From Gimesia sp. (GTDB lineage Bacteria > Planctomycetota > Planctomycetia > Planctomycetales > Planctomycetaceae): 64,000 nt of DNA. The stretch covers positions 186,001 to 250,000 of the forward strand of contig NZ_JAVJSQ010000019.1 of NCBI RefSeq assembly GCF_040219335.1. Direction: 5' to 3'. The notes beneath the pieces were generated by a model, which saw nothing but the letters and a program-made list of their open reading frames with translations, searched no databases and was not told where the DNA came from. Positions within the stretch are counted from its first letter, which is position 1, and each line of letters opens with the position of its first letter. This document shows positions 33,496-42,378 of the stretch, piece after piece. The translations under genes and the position numbers were made by a program.

Positions 33496-35361
33496 ATGTC
33501 AAAACAGACAAACAATCTGCAAACAGTGCTGAATAAATGGCTCGAGCGTGATCTGACGAAAGAAGCAGACACGGGGAAACTCTCTCCGGTGTTTCTGATG
33601 GATGAGCTGGTTTGCGATGTGACCGATATCATCAATGCAGACCGCTTCCCTATTTTGTATGGCGGGAGTGGTGTTGGAAAATCTTCGGTCATCCACAAGC
33701 TGGTAGCACTTTCAGCAGTTGGACAGGGGCCGGAAGCATTGCAGGGAACGCGGATTCTCAAACTCTCGTTTCGACGAGCCCTGGCCAGTCTCAAAAAAGA
33801 AGATCAGCTGCGCGGTGAATTTCAGAAACTGCTCGATCTGTTACTGGAAACAGATGAGAATATCGTTCCGTTTTTCTCTGACATGGAGATCCTGAACGAC
33901 TATTATCTGCAGCCGTTATTACAGTCCTACGCTTATCAGACTCAGCGTCCCCTGTTGGCCGAAGGAGATCGGACCAGCGTGGAAGCGATGTTTGAAAACT
34001 ATCCGGATCTGGAGAGCCACTTTGTCGCTCTGAAAGTTGATGAGCCGGACTTGTCAACGGCCCGACAGATTGTACGTCACTGGTCCGAATATCAACAGCA
34101 GACGGATCGGGTTCGGATTACGGAGACCGCGCAGGAAGAAGCATTGCTGTTATCGCACCGTTTTCTCTCCCGATTGAATATGCCTCGGAAGGTGCTGGAT
34201 CTGTTGAACCAGGTCAAGGTAGTGCGGAAAAAGGCCCGAAAAGTCAATGGACGGGATGTCATTGATCGGTTTCACCAGATACACAAGGTTCCGTTGTCCC
34301 TGATTGATCCCGCAATCAAGCTCGAACTGCAACAGGTACGAGCACACTTTGCTGAGTCTGTCCTGGGGCAGGATCAGGCTGTGGATGCGGTTGTGCGGAT
34401 GATCGGTACGATTAAGGCGGGTTTGAGTGATATACGTCGTCCACTGGGAGCGTTCCTGTTCGCGGGACCGACGGGAGTGGGTAAAACGCATATCGCACAG
34501 AAACTGTCTGAATATCTGCTGGGACGGCCGGACAGCATGGTTCGGTTGAATATGGCAGATTTCCAGACGGAAGTATCTGCCTTGACTTTGTTCGGTGATC
34601 CGGAGGCGTATGCGTTATCCAAACGCCAGGGACTACTGACCCAGCGTCTGCAGGGGCAGTCATTCACGGTGCTGTTACTGGATGAATTTGAGAAGTGTGC
34701 GCCGCCTGTCCTGGACCGCTTTATGCAGTTAATCGATGAAGGCTGTTTCATTAATGGAACGGGCGAGACGGTTTCCTGCCGTTCGACTGTGATTATTGCC
34801 ACCACGAACGCGGGAGCTGAGCTTTATCGTAAGAGTCTGATCGGTTTTGCAGACGGAGTGTCATCTCAATCAGAGATGGAACAGGCTATGCAGCGGCGGC
34901 TGATGGAACATTTCCGTTTCGAATTTTTGAATCGTTTTGACGAAATCGTGTATTTCCACGCGTTGAATGCGGGTCATATACGGGCAATTGCCGCTTGCGA
35001 GCTGGGTCTGTTACAGGATCGCATTGGTTTGAAGCGGCACCGGATTTCCATTCAGCCGGATCGGTCAATTCTGGACTGGCTGGCATTGAAAGGGTACGAC
35101 CCTTACTTCGGTGCCCGTTTTTTAAGACGGACGATTGAGCGTTATGTCACCCCCGTGATTGCGGATGTGATTAACTCTCAATCATTGGAAAAAGGGACTA
35201 CACTCGAACTCTCATTCGAGGGACAGCAGGTCGTGGTCCGTTTTGCCCAGAAACAGTCTGATGATTCGAACCGGGAGCAGACTGCCACGTTTGCGGGAAA
35301 ACCCGTGGCTGAAAAGTCTTTGCCTGGTCGCAAGAAGGAACGATCGACTACAGCGGTCTGA
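33496..35361 (+). CDS. divergent Clp/HSP100 double-AAA+ unfoldase lacking N-domain
   Basis: The 621-residue protein aligns with both AAA+ modules of ClpA/ClpC. D1 has Walker A GGSGVGKS (56-63), then LRGEFQKLLDLLLE, but the Walker B acidic pair is replaced (IVPFFSDMEIL, Ser128-Asp129). D2 has Walker A GPTGVGKT (324-331), Walker B LLLDEFEK (D396, E397), sensor 1 IIATTNAG and sensor 2 GARFLRR. No Clp N-domain or ClpB middle domain is present. The D2 pore loop, normally GYVG, reads EAYALSK (370-376). At the place of the ClpP-docking loop there is Ile-Gly-Phe (449-451). It is probably a ClpP-linked or stand-alone unfoldase. It converges on the helicase gene. Confidence 0.88.
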   Translation: MSKQTNNLQTVLNKWLERDLTKEADTGKLSPVFLMDELVCDVTDIINADRFPILYGGSGVGKSSVIHKLVALSAVGQGPEALQGTRILKLSFRRALASLKKEDQLRGEFQKLLDLLLETDENIVPFFSDMEILNDYYLQPLLQSYAYQTQRPLLAEGDRTSVEAMFENYPDLESHFVALKVDEPDLSTARQIVRHWSEYQQQTDRVRITETAQEEALLLSHRFLSRLNMPRKVLDLLNQVKVVRKKARKVNGRDVIDRFHQIHKVPLSLIDPAIKLELQQVRAHFAESVLGQDQAVDAVVRMIGTIKAGLSDIRRPLGAFLFAGPTGVGKTHIAQKLSEYLLGRPDSMVRLNMADFQTEVSALTLFGDPEAYALSKRQGLLTQRLQGQSFTVLLLDEFEKCAPPVLDRFMQLIDEGCFINGTGETVSCRSTVIIATTNAGAELYRKSLIGFADGVSSQSEMEQAMQRRLMEHFRFEFLNRFDEIVYFHALNAGHIRAIAACELGLLQDRIGLKRHRISIQPDRSILDWLALKGYDPYFGARFLRRTIERYVTPVIADVINSQSLEKGTTLELSFEGQQVVVRFAQKQSDDSNREQTATFAGKPVAEKSLPGRKKERSTTAV

Positions 35362-35372
35362 ATCGAAGGACG

Positions 35373-35407
35373 CCGGTAGGCCATACTCAAGTGTGGCCTA
35401 CCGGTTT
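35373..35407. terminator. bidirectional hairpin terminator
   Basis: Between two converging stop codons, CCGGTAGGCCATAC pairs with GTGTGGCCTACCGG around a TCAA loop: a 14-pair stem with one G-T wobble. T residues follow on the + side (TTTATT), and a weaker T/A stretch lies on the other side. It should end both the ATPase and the helicase transcripts. Confidence 0.75.
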
Positions 35408-35414
35408 ATTCCTA

Positions 35415-38252
35415 TCAGACGAATAGTTCTTTACGATGGATTTTCGCATGAGGTGACAGTCCACTGCGCTGCGCGTGTTCGAGCAGCTCTGCTCCTTTAC
35501 CTCGATAAGCGAAGCAGGCCTCGCCCGGACTGACATACTGATTCCAGTGCTTCTCAAATACAGAGACGAGCTGTTTGTTGCGGGCCAGTTCGGAAGGGAC
35601 CGCATGTACCATCGCCAGTTGTTCCTGACGTTTGCGAAAGTATCGCCCCAGCAGATCAGGCAGCAGACTGGAAATCCAGGTGTCCTCAATCTCGTGCACC
35701 ACACGGGGGATTACATATCGTGCTCCCTGAAGTGGACCGAATACTTGTTGTACGGCTTCGAGAAAGCGATCGCAGTCGTCTTCGGGGGACTGGTCCAGAA
35801 ACACACGAATGTAGTTTCCGGAACGTTCCCCGACCTGCATTCGGGAGTTACTGGAGATCAGGTTCGTTTCCTGCAACGCTGCCAGTACTGCCTGGCTGAC
35901 AGCTTTCGTTAGTGAATGGGACGACCAGGGCTGACGAATTCCGCTGAAAGGGGGGAAGCCACTACTTCCCCCTACTCGGCTACCGTTATTCAATTCAATC
36001 GTTTTGAGCGGTAGCCCCTGATAGGGTTCTCCGATTCTCCACAAGGCACGTGAGTCGTCTCGTTTGGAAGCACGTGTCAACATGTCACTATTTAGTAGCT
36101 GCACCGAACCTTCGAGACCTTCCGGCTTGATTTCGGTAAAAGCAGCATGGACATGACCGACGCCTTTTTCGATCAGGCCGTCATCGGTAACGCCGAACAG
36201 GCGTTTGTGCTTTTTGATAAAGCGTTCGTAGTCGTCGAGTCCTTTGGTGAATTCCGGCGCAATACAGACAATGTCCCAGTTGTTCGCAACTTTAGTGGGC
36301 ATGTCCGGATCCAGGCGAAAAGAACGGCCTCGAAGCTGGTTGACCGTCATTGATGTCGTCACAGTTGTCAGATCTACCAAAACATTGATTTTATTCGCGT
36401 CCCAACCTTCCCCCAACAGCCCCCGGGTTCCCACCAGGCAGCAGGTGAGTCCCTGTTGAAAGAGGTCCGTAATCATCTCTACATACACCCGAGGAGACCA
36501 CTGTGCACCGCTGCCATTGAGGACATGGAATCCATCGTAAGGCTGCAGGCTGAGCGTGACCTCAATCTTTCGGTCAGCCAGCCATTGTTCAGCCGTCGTC
36601 TGCAGGAGCTCTCCGATATCATCATCAACCAGCACGCTGGAACCGGTGAGCAGCACGGGATTTAATTTATCGGTTTCCGGGTCTCTGACCAGTTCTTTGA
36701 AAGCAGCAATGGCGCCTCCCGCTTCTTCATCGAGCAGATGCTCCACTTCCGCTGAGGTGGCTGAAGTCTTTTCAAAGTCAGCTATCACCACGGCGCGTAT
36801 CGTGGCTCCCAGATTCTGCATCTCGGCTCGGAGGACAGGGATCAGTGCCTGGATTTTGCTCCGTGAATACGCAATCACACGTCCTACCGGGGACGCACAG
36901 GGCTGTGAACCGGTTTCCGTGATTTGCAGCCCCAACAGCCGCAACTGATCGACGGTTTGTGTTGCCAGCTGTTGATCTTCTGGCGCGGGGGAACGCCGTA
37001 GGCGATGACGGATGTAGCGATCCAGGACAGGCCCCCAGTAATTCAGTCGGGGGATCTCTTCATCGATGTTGGTGATGTCCAGCGGTGGTACGTGTGACGG
37101 AAGTTCCAGTCCGCGTTGTTGCAGAAACAGACGGGCCGCGTCTGCCAGTGAAGGATCGCGGCGTTCAAAGGTCGTCCAGTCATCCACTTTGCCGGAAGGC
37201 AGTTCCAGATTCTGCAGGAGAGATAATAGCCATTCTGGGAGTGGCTCAACCCGCTCCTGTGGCACGAGAGACGTGTCAGTGGGTTCGTCGCCATCAGAGA
37301 TCAGAGGAGTCGCTTCTTTCTCGCTGCACAGGGTTTCCATGATCTGCTGCAACTGGTCATCGGTATTTGCGATATAAGTCAGTTCTTCCGTCGCAGGACG
37401 CACAAAATAAGCCAGGTCCTGATATGGAGACAAATAGCCGTCCTTGACCACCGCGGGAATCGGAACTTCGTAATCAATCGGTCCGAAAAAGCTGTGATAG
37501 CGATCAATGTCCTCCTGAAGTTTCCCTTTTTCGTCAGGAGGCGTGGCGGTCAGGCCGATGATGACAGGTTGTTCCAGAAAGTCGTGTGCATCCGCGAGTA
37601 CGCGCCCCCAATGCCCCATCAGGTGGTGACATTCGTCGAAGATTATCATGCCGACTCCCCTGCTCTTGAGCTGTGTGAGCGTTTCCTGAGAAGATGCATG
37701 CAGTAGATCGAGTGCATTCCCGCTCGAGACCAGTTGGTCACGTACCGTTTTACGGTAGGTACGGAACCGCTTCTCGTAATAATCGGGATTGTGCTGTTTG
37801 AGATCCGCAATCCAAGTGAACGCTTCCAGAGGATCCTGGGCCTGTTCTCGGGCGATCAGTAATTCGATCCAGTATTCCAACGCTGCTTCTTCAACTTTGG
37901 AGTCTCCCTGTCGTGGGAGCGTCACTGACTGGTAGGTCAGTGAAGTCAAAAGTGCATTCTGTTCCGAGTCTGTCGTGACAAGCTGTCGGGTATCGACGGG
38001 CGAATGAAACAGATCGGTGCATGCTGCCCACTGGGATTGAATCGCCGAATTGGGAGACAGAACGAGGGCGGGACGTCTGACGTGCTGCGCCCAGAGATAA
38101 AGTCCGAGTACCGTTTTGCCGGAGCCGGGAGGTGCGACGATGTGCAGTCGTTTTTTGCCGGAGTTCAACTGCTGTTCAATTACCGAAATCGCCTCAGCCT
38201 GCGATGGCCTGAGTGTGCCACGAAAACGGACTTCCGGGAAATCAATCGTCAC
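35415..38252 (-). CDS. large SF2 DEAH-type helicase with insertions and C-terminal extension
   Basis: This 945-residue protein has all main SF2 motifs: motif I APPGSGKT (40-47), motif II DECH (206-209), motif III TAT (235-237), motif V VGTRGLLGEGWDA (608-620) and motif VI QLRGRSFRLDPD (639-650). Two long insertions (about 300-450 and 500-590) separate the RecA lobes, and about 700-945 form an extension of unknown fold. The layout recalls SSL2/XPB-like and restriction-type DNA translocases, but no nuclease motif is visible. The start is GTG (38250-38252), overlapping the last base region of galE, so translation is likely coupled. Role is unknown: DNA repair or phage defence are possibilities. 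Confidence 0.88.
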   Translation of the reverse strand: MTIDFPEVRFRGTLRPSQAEAISVIEQQLNSGKKRLHIVAPPGSGKTVLGLYLWAQHVRRPALVLSPNSAIQSQWAACTDLFHSPVDTRQLVTTDSEQNALLTSLTYQSVTLPRQGDSKVEEAALEYWIELLIAREQAQDPLEAFTWIADLKQHNPDYYEKRFRTYRKTVRDQLVSSGNALDLLHASSQETLTQLKSRGVGMIIFDECHHLMGHWGRVLADAHDFLEQPVIIGLTATPPDEKGKLQEDIDRYHSFFGPIDYEVPIPAVVKDGYLSPYQDLAYFVRPATEELTYIANTDDQLQQIMETLCSEKEATPLISDGDEPTDTSLVPQERVEPLPEWLLSLLQNLELPSGKVDDWTTFERRDPSLADAARLFLQQRGLELPSHVPPLDITNIDEEIPRLNYWGPVLDRYIRHRLRRSPAPEDQQLATQTVDQLRLLGLQITETGSQPCASPVGRVIAYSRSKIQALIPVLRAEMQNLGATIRAVVIADFEKTSATSAEVEHLLDEEAGGAIAAFKELVRDPETDKLNPVLLTGSSVLVDDDIGELLQTTAEQWLADRKIEVTLSLQPYDGFHVLNGSGAQWSPRVYVEMITDLFQQGLTCCLVGTRGLLGEGWDANKINVLVDLTTVTTSMTVNQLRGRSFRLDPDMPTKVANNWDIVCIAPEFTKGLDDYERFIKKHKRLFGVTDDGLIEKGVGHVHAAFTEIKPEGLEGSVQLLNSDMLTRASKRDDSRALWRIGEPYQGLPLKTIELNNGSRVGGSSGFPPFSGIRQPWSSHSLTKAVSQAVLAALQETNLISSNSRMQVGERSGNYIRVFLDQSPEDDCDRFLEAVQQVFGPLQGARYVIPRVVHEIEDTWISSLLPDLLGRYFRKRQEQLAMVHAVPSELARNKQLVSVFEKHWNQYVSPGEACFAYRGKGAELLEHAQRSGLSPHAKIHRKELFV

Positions 38253-39250
38253 TATGGATGATCCGTCTGATAACCGGCGGGATGAGTCCGGAACCAGTCC
38301 CAGGCTGTCTGAATGATCTCTTCCAGACTCCTGTATTTCGGAGACCAGCCCAGTTCACTCGAAATCCGTTCGTGAGAAGCGGAGAGCATGGGGGGATCAC
38401 CGGGGCGTCGTGGCTGAATATCAACGGGAATGGGACAGCCTGTCACTTTTTCTGATGTGCTGATCACTTCCTGAACCGAGAAGCCCTGACCCAGACCAAC
38501 GTTATAAAAACGGCTGGATTTCGTGGTCAATGCATTCAGGGCAAGCAGGTGGGCAGAGCAGATATCTTCCACGTGAATATAGTCGCGAATGCAGGTTCCA
38601 TCTGGAGTCGGATAATCGTTCCCCAGCACTGTGATATGAGATTGCTGTCCCAGGGCTGTACGCAGACAGTTGGGGACCAGGTGTGTTTCCGGATTGTGAT
38701 CTTCCCCCACCGCACCATCTTTCGAGCAGCCTGCCACGTTGAAGTATCGCAAGCCGATAAAACCGAAGTTGGGGTAACTGCTGGCGCAGTCTTTCAGGAT
38801 CTGTTCGACAAACAGTTTGGACCAGCCATAAGGGTTGATGGGGCGTTGAGGGCTATCTTCTGTTATCGGAAGTTGATCCGGGATGCCGTAGGTCGCACAG
38901 GATGAACTGAAAACCAGCTGGCTCACACGGGCCTGACGCATGGCTCGTAACAGCGAAAGCGTACCCGCTGTATTGTTGGTATAATAGGGTAACGGATCCG
39001 TAACCGATTCCCCAACATAAGCCAGGGCTGCGAAATGAATGACCTTTTCAATCCGCTGGGATTTCATGATTTCTGTGAGTGGCTCGGTCTCCAGCAGATC
39101 CAACTGAAAGAAAGAGGCTTCAGCAGGGACTGCTGCACGATGTCCCCGTGATAGATTGTCTATCACGCAGACTTTTTTGCCGGACTGAATTAACTGCCGG
39201 ACACAATGCGAGCCAATATAGCCGGCACCGCCGGTCACCAGGATGGTCAT
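38252..39250 (-). CDS. galE: UDP-glucose 4-epimerase
   Basis: From ATG 39250 the product is 332 residues, the usual GalE size; an upstream in-frame start at 39310 would add 20 non-conserved residues. The NAD-binding motif TGGAGYIGSH opens the chain. The catalytic Ser/Tyr/Lys set is seen in SSSCATYG and YGWSKLFVEQ, and the C-terminal PRRPGDPP segment typical of GalE is present. It interconverts UDP-glucose and UDP-galactose in the cytosol for surface sugars. The stop overlaps the GTG start of the helicase gene, although the two products have no obvious functional link. Confidence 0.93.
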   Translation of the reverse strand: MTILVTGGAGYIGSHCVRQLIQSGKKVCVIDNLSRGHRAAVPAEASFFQLDLLETEPLTEIMKSQRIEKVIHFAALAYVGESVTDPLPYYTNNTAGTLSLLRAMRQARVSQLVFSSSCATYGIPDQLPITEDSPQRPINPYGWSKLFVEQILKDCASSYPNFGFIGLRYFNVAGCSKDGAVGEDHNPETHLVPNCLRTALGQQSHITVLGNDYPTPDGTCIRDYIHVEDICSAHLLALNALTTKSSRFYNVGLGQGFSVQEVISTSEKVTGCPIPVDIQPRRPGDPPMLSASHERISSELGWSPKYRSLEEIIQTAWDWFRTHPAGYQTDHP

Positions 39251-39405
39251 GAAACTCTGCTTAAAATAAGGAAAGATCGACTTTGTTTGATGTTTTACAC
39301 TGCCAGCCACACACGGTACGATAAAAGTAGTCTTTCAGCGACTGGCAGAACCAGTTGATTGACTGTAGTCATACCTTAGCTTTTCTTTCTTCATCGGTAA
39401 ATCAG

Positions 39406-40869
39406 ATGACACAAAATACTCCGAATTCAGAGTCACACGAACCGGAAACCATACCTCTGCAGAAAACTCCGGAAACTGAGTCTGTCACACCACCGGCGAT
39501 TCCTCCTGAAACCGCTGAAAAAGAACAGCAGGAACAGAAGCAGGGAAAAACACCTCCGGTCAGTCAGCGTCTGACGTCTCTGGATGCGTACCGTGGATTT
39601 GTCATGCTGGCGATGGCCTCAGGAGGACTGTACATCGCCAACGCGGTGCGGAACTCACCTGAAATTCTGCAGCAGTATGATGGTACCCAGTGGGAATCCT
39701 CGTGGAAGTATCTCTGGCAGACACTCTCCTACCAGTTGAGTCATGTCGAGTGGACCGGTGCCGGATTCTGGGACCTGATTCAGCCCTCTTTCATGTTCAT
39801 GGTTGGCGTTTCGATGCCCTTTTCGGTACGCAAGCGAAAGCAGAAGGGCGATTCCACGCTCCGCATCTGGGGGCATGCCATTTTTCGATCGGTGCTCCTT
39901 GTGGCTCTGGGAGTCTTTCTCTCTTCTCGCTCGGGCCCTCACACCAATTTCACTTTTGCGAATGTTCTCTGCCAGATCGGCCTGGGTTATCTGGTGGTCT
40001 TCTTTTATGTAAACCGGTCTTTTGTGACGCAGCTGATTGGCGTCGTCACCATTCTGGGAGGTTTCTGGTTCTTTTTCTATCAATACATGCCTGCAGAGGC
40101 AGAGTTGACTGCGGTCAAGAACTACCTGACTGAAGTCAAACATCTGGACGAATCGGAGTGGACTCAGTTTTCCGGCTTTGGAGAACCGTGGAATAAACAC
40201 ACCAATGCCGCTGCGTCCGTGGATCGTCGGTTGCTGAACCAGTTCCCCCGCTACGAAGAGCCCTATCAGGGACAGAAATTCTGGGTAAACCACGGCGGCT
40301 ATCAGACGCTCAATTTTATTCCGTCCATTGCCACCATGCTGTTCGGCCTGATGGCCGGACAACTGTTGATGTCCAACCGCCTGGATAAAATGAAAGTCAA
40401 ATGGCTGCTGCAGGCGGGGTTGATCTGTTTCGTGATATCGATGTTGCTGGATACTTCAATCTGGCCGGTTAATATCGAGCAATGGGAGTGGCACCTGGTA
40501 CCGATCGTCAAACGGATCTGGTCCCCCGGCTGGGCAATATTCAGTGCCGGCTGGGCCTTCTGGTTCCTGGCAGTATTTTATTGGATTATCGATGTCAAAG
40601 GTTATAAAAAGTGGGCCTTCCCCTTTGTGGTCGTTGGCATGAATTCAATTGCCATGTACATCATGGCGCAGTTGATTCGTCCCTGGATTCAAAAGTCGCT
40701 CGAGATGCATCTGACCACGGTCGATAAAATGACCGGCTGGTCTGTGGCCGGTTCACTGTTCAGCTCAGATTGTCCCTATGCCCCAATCGCCGTATCTGCG
40801 ACCGTTCTGTTTGTACTGTGGCTGATCTGTCTCTGGATGTATCTGCAGCGGATCTTTATCAAGATTTGA
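39406..40869 (+). CDS. multi-pass membrane acyltransferase-like protein (DUF5009/HGSNAT type)
   Basis: ATG 39406 gives 487 residues; an open frame continues to a TTG at 39355 without a better start. A Pro/Glu/Gln-rich cytosolic leader (about 1-50) is followed by RLTSLDAYRGFVMLAMASGG, the hallmark opening of heparan-alpha-glucosaminide N-acetyltransferase-like proteins (DUF5009). About ten membrane helices follow, including NFIPSIATMLFGLMAGQLL and VVGMNSIAMYIMAQLI. Such proteins probably pass acyl groups across the membrane to sugars. An extracytoplasmic loop (about 235-300) is long. The acceptor is unknown. It stands alone between galE and queF. Confidence 0.85.
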   Translation: MTQNTPNSESHEPETIPLQKTPETESVTPPAIPPETAEKEQQEQKQGKTPPVSQRLTSLDAYRGFVMLAMASGGLYIANAVRNSPEILQQYDGTQWESSWKYLWQTLSYQLSHVEWTGAGFWDLIQPSFMFMVGVSMPFSVRKRKQKGDSTLRIWGHAIFRSVLLVALGVFLSSRSGPHTNFTFANVLCQIGLGYLVVFFYVNRSFVTQLIGVVTILGGFWFFFYQYMPAEAELTAVKNYLTEVKHLDESEWTQFSGFGEPWNKHTNAAASVDRRLLNQFPRYEEPYQGQKFWVNHGGYQTLNFIPSIATMLFGLMAGQLLMSNRLDKMKVKWLLQAGLICFVISMLLDTSIWPVNIEQWEWHLVPIVKRIWSPGWAIFSAGWAFWFLAVFYWIIDVKGYKKWAFPFVVVGMNSIAMYIMAQLIRPWIQKSLEMHLTTVDKMTGWSVAGSLFSSDCPYAPIAVSATVLFVLWLICLWMYLQRIFIKI

Positions 40870-40984
40870 ACCGATTTGCGTGAAAATACTTGTGATTTGC
40901 TTGCACGCCTCGGAGAATCGCTATAGAACACGATCACATTTGTGATACGTCATCCCGAATCCATCGATAGAGAAACATACGACC

Positions 40985-41359
40985 ATGAGTGAAGCCGATT
41001 CTCCACGCAGCCTGCTGGAAACGTTCGAAAACCCCTACCCCAACCGTGACTATGTCATGGAAACGGTCTGTCCCGAATTTACCTCGGTCTGCCCCAAAAC
41101 CGGTCAGCCTGACTTCGGCACACTGATCATTACTTACATCCCCGATCAGGTCTGTTTCGAACTGAAATCACTCAAGCTTTACCTGCAGAGCTATCGCAAC
41201 GTAGGTGCCTTCTACGAAGACGTGACCAACCGCATTATGGATGACCTGGTTGCAGTCACCGATCCGCGTTGGCTCGAACTGCGAGCAGAATTTACTCCCC
41301 GGGGCGGGATCAGCAGTACCATTACTGTGTCGCACCACAAAGCGGGTAATGAAGAGTAA
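40985..41359 (+). CDS. queF: NADPH-dependent 7-cyano-7-deazaguanine reductase, single-domain type
   Basis: The 124-residue protein is a unimodular QueF. The catalytic Cys (C36) and the Asp (D43) sit seven residues apart in [13 protein letters not shown], as in Bacillus subtilis QueF. The NADPH/substrate-binding block [15 protein letters not shown] and the final TPRGGISS follow. The enzyme reduces preQ0 to preQ1, the last step before tRNA insertion in queuosine synthesis. No other queuosine genes are near, and I see no preQ1 riboswitch in the 115 bases upstream. It converges on the GntR gene, the stop codons lying 3 bases apart. Confidence 0.95.
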   Translation: MSEADSPRSLLETFENPYPNRDYVMETVCPEFTSVCPKTGQPDFGTLIITYIPDQVCFELKSLKLYLQSYRNVGAFYEDVTNRIMDDLVAVTDPRWLELRAEFTPRGGISSTITVSHHKAGNEE

Positions 41360-41362
41360 ACG

Positions 41363-42226
41363 TCAGCGTTTAAGCTGCGAGAGGACCGGGTGATTGCTGC
41401 GGAGGTGGAATTCCAGCTCTTCGCGGGCGGTCGTCCAGTCTTCATTGATGAGTGCGGTCAAGATTCGCTGATGTTGCTGGATCTCCTGGATGGCTGCGTC
41501 GCGGTCGTTCGATTCCCAGAGAAACAGCAGGTCGAAATAACGACCGTGTCGATCAAAAAAACTGATGATGTAATAGTTGTCCGACTGTTTGATCAGATAT
41601 TCGTGCAGGCTGTTGTCGATCTGCAGCGGTTCCTCATCAGTCTCGGGAACCTGGTTGCCGTCCAGTATTTTCTGCAGCACGCGTTTATCAAGGTTCTCCT
41701 TCGCCAGATCCAGTGCCTTGAGCTCGAGGACCACGCGAACCTCAATGAAGGCATCGAGATCGTGTTGATTGAATGAACGCAGTTTCCAGCCTCTGCGAGG
41801 GACATGCTCCAGCATTCCGTCACCGGCCAGCCGATTGAAGATATTCCGCAGACTGGTGCGGCTGATATCATACTTTTTCGCCGACGCCATTTCCCGCAGA
41901 AACACGGATTCGCCATTCAGGCTCATCGTGAGCAGGTCATCGGTAATACGTTTGAAATGATCTTCGGGAGGCGCCGGTTGGTGGGACTTCGCCGCGGTCT
42001 GGGCATCGCTCATTTTCTCCTGATTGACGCACAGCCGCCGATTCTTTTCCCGATAGAGATACCCTTCTTCAATCAATTCATTGATCGCATGATAGATTGG
42101 GGTAACGCTCACCTGATAATGGTCTGAGAGTGCCGCCAGCTTTAGCGCATCGGGGGACAGTTCATCCCGCGACAGCCGGGCGATCAGGTCGGCTTTGATG
42201 TATTTGGTGAGAGTCAGAATCTGCAT
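41363..42226 (-). CDS. GntR-family regulator with two winged-helix domains
   Basis: The 287-residue protein has a GntR-type winged helix at about 10-67 (LAALSDHYQVSVTPIYHAIN, EEGYLYREKNRRL). A second one lies at about 92-150 (EMASAKKYDISRTSLRNIFN, GDGMLEHVPRRGWKL), followed by a helical FCD-like effector domain (about 155-285; LDAFIEVRVVLELKALDLA). Ordinary FadR/FCD members have one winged helix, so a tandem is unusual. The effector is likely a small carboxylate or sugar acid, bound in the helical domain with a metal. A short inverted repeat in the region just upstream of its start codon may be the autoregulatory site. Confidence 0.85.
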   Translation of the reverse strand: MQILTLTKYIKADLIARLSRDELSPDALKLAALSDHYQVSVTPIYHAINELIEEGYLYREKNRRLCVNQEKMSDAQTAAKSHQPAPPEDHFKRITDDLLTMSLNGESVFLREMASAKKYDISRTSLRNIFNRLAGDGMLEHVPRRGWKLRSFNQHDLDAFIEVRVVLELKALDLAKENLDKRVLQKILDGNQVPETDEEPLQIDNSLHEYLIKQSDNYYIISFFDRHGRYFDLLFLWESNDRDAAIQEIQQHQRILTALINEDWTTAREELEFHLRSNHPVLSQLKR

Positions 42227-42263
42227 GGGCGCTCCTCAGCTGGTGTCTGTTGAGCGGATTGTA

Positions 42264-42281
42264 ATTGTTATTGGCGACAAT
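42264..42281. promoter_or_regulatory. putative GntR operator
   Basis: ATTGT (42264-42268) and ACAAT (42277-42281) form an inverted repeat with an 8-base spacer, 38 bases before the GntR start codon. It resembles the AT-rich T-N-G-T...A-C-A sites of GntR regulators. Low certainty. Confidence 0.3.
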
Positions 42282-42378
42282 GTAAATGTATGGCGTGGGA
42301 GAAAAAACTTGTGTTCATGTGATTAGCGGGTAAAATGGAGGCACAATTCATTTCTCAGATATGAAAGGGAGTCGCGTG

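Noticed and set aside
35415-38252. Idea that the helicase is part of a known phage-defence system
   Set aside because: No nuclease, methyltransferase, toxin, integrase or other defence gene is in the neighbourhood; galE and a Clp-like ATPase do not match a known system.
39655-40362. Open frame of 235 codons on the - strand opposite the acyltransferase-like gene
   Set aside because: The + strand reading has clear membrane helices and the DUF5009 motif; this frame does not.
40870-40984. Possible preQ1 riboswitch before queF
   Set aside because: I could not find the C-rich pseudoknot pattern or a U-rich terminator; the gap looks like a plain promoter region.
41357-41372. TAAACG-TCAG-CGTTTA hairpin over the queF and GntR stop codons
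   Set aside because: Only six pairs and no T-run; may be chance, so not called as terminator.
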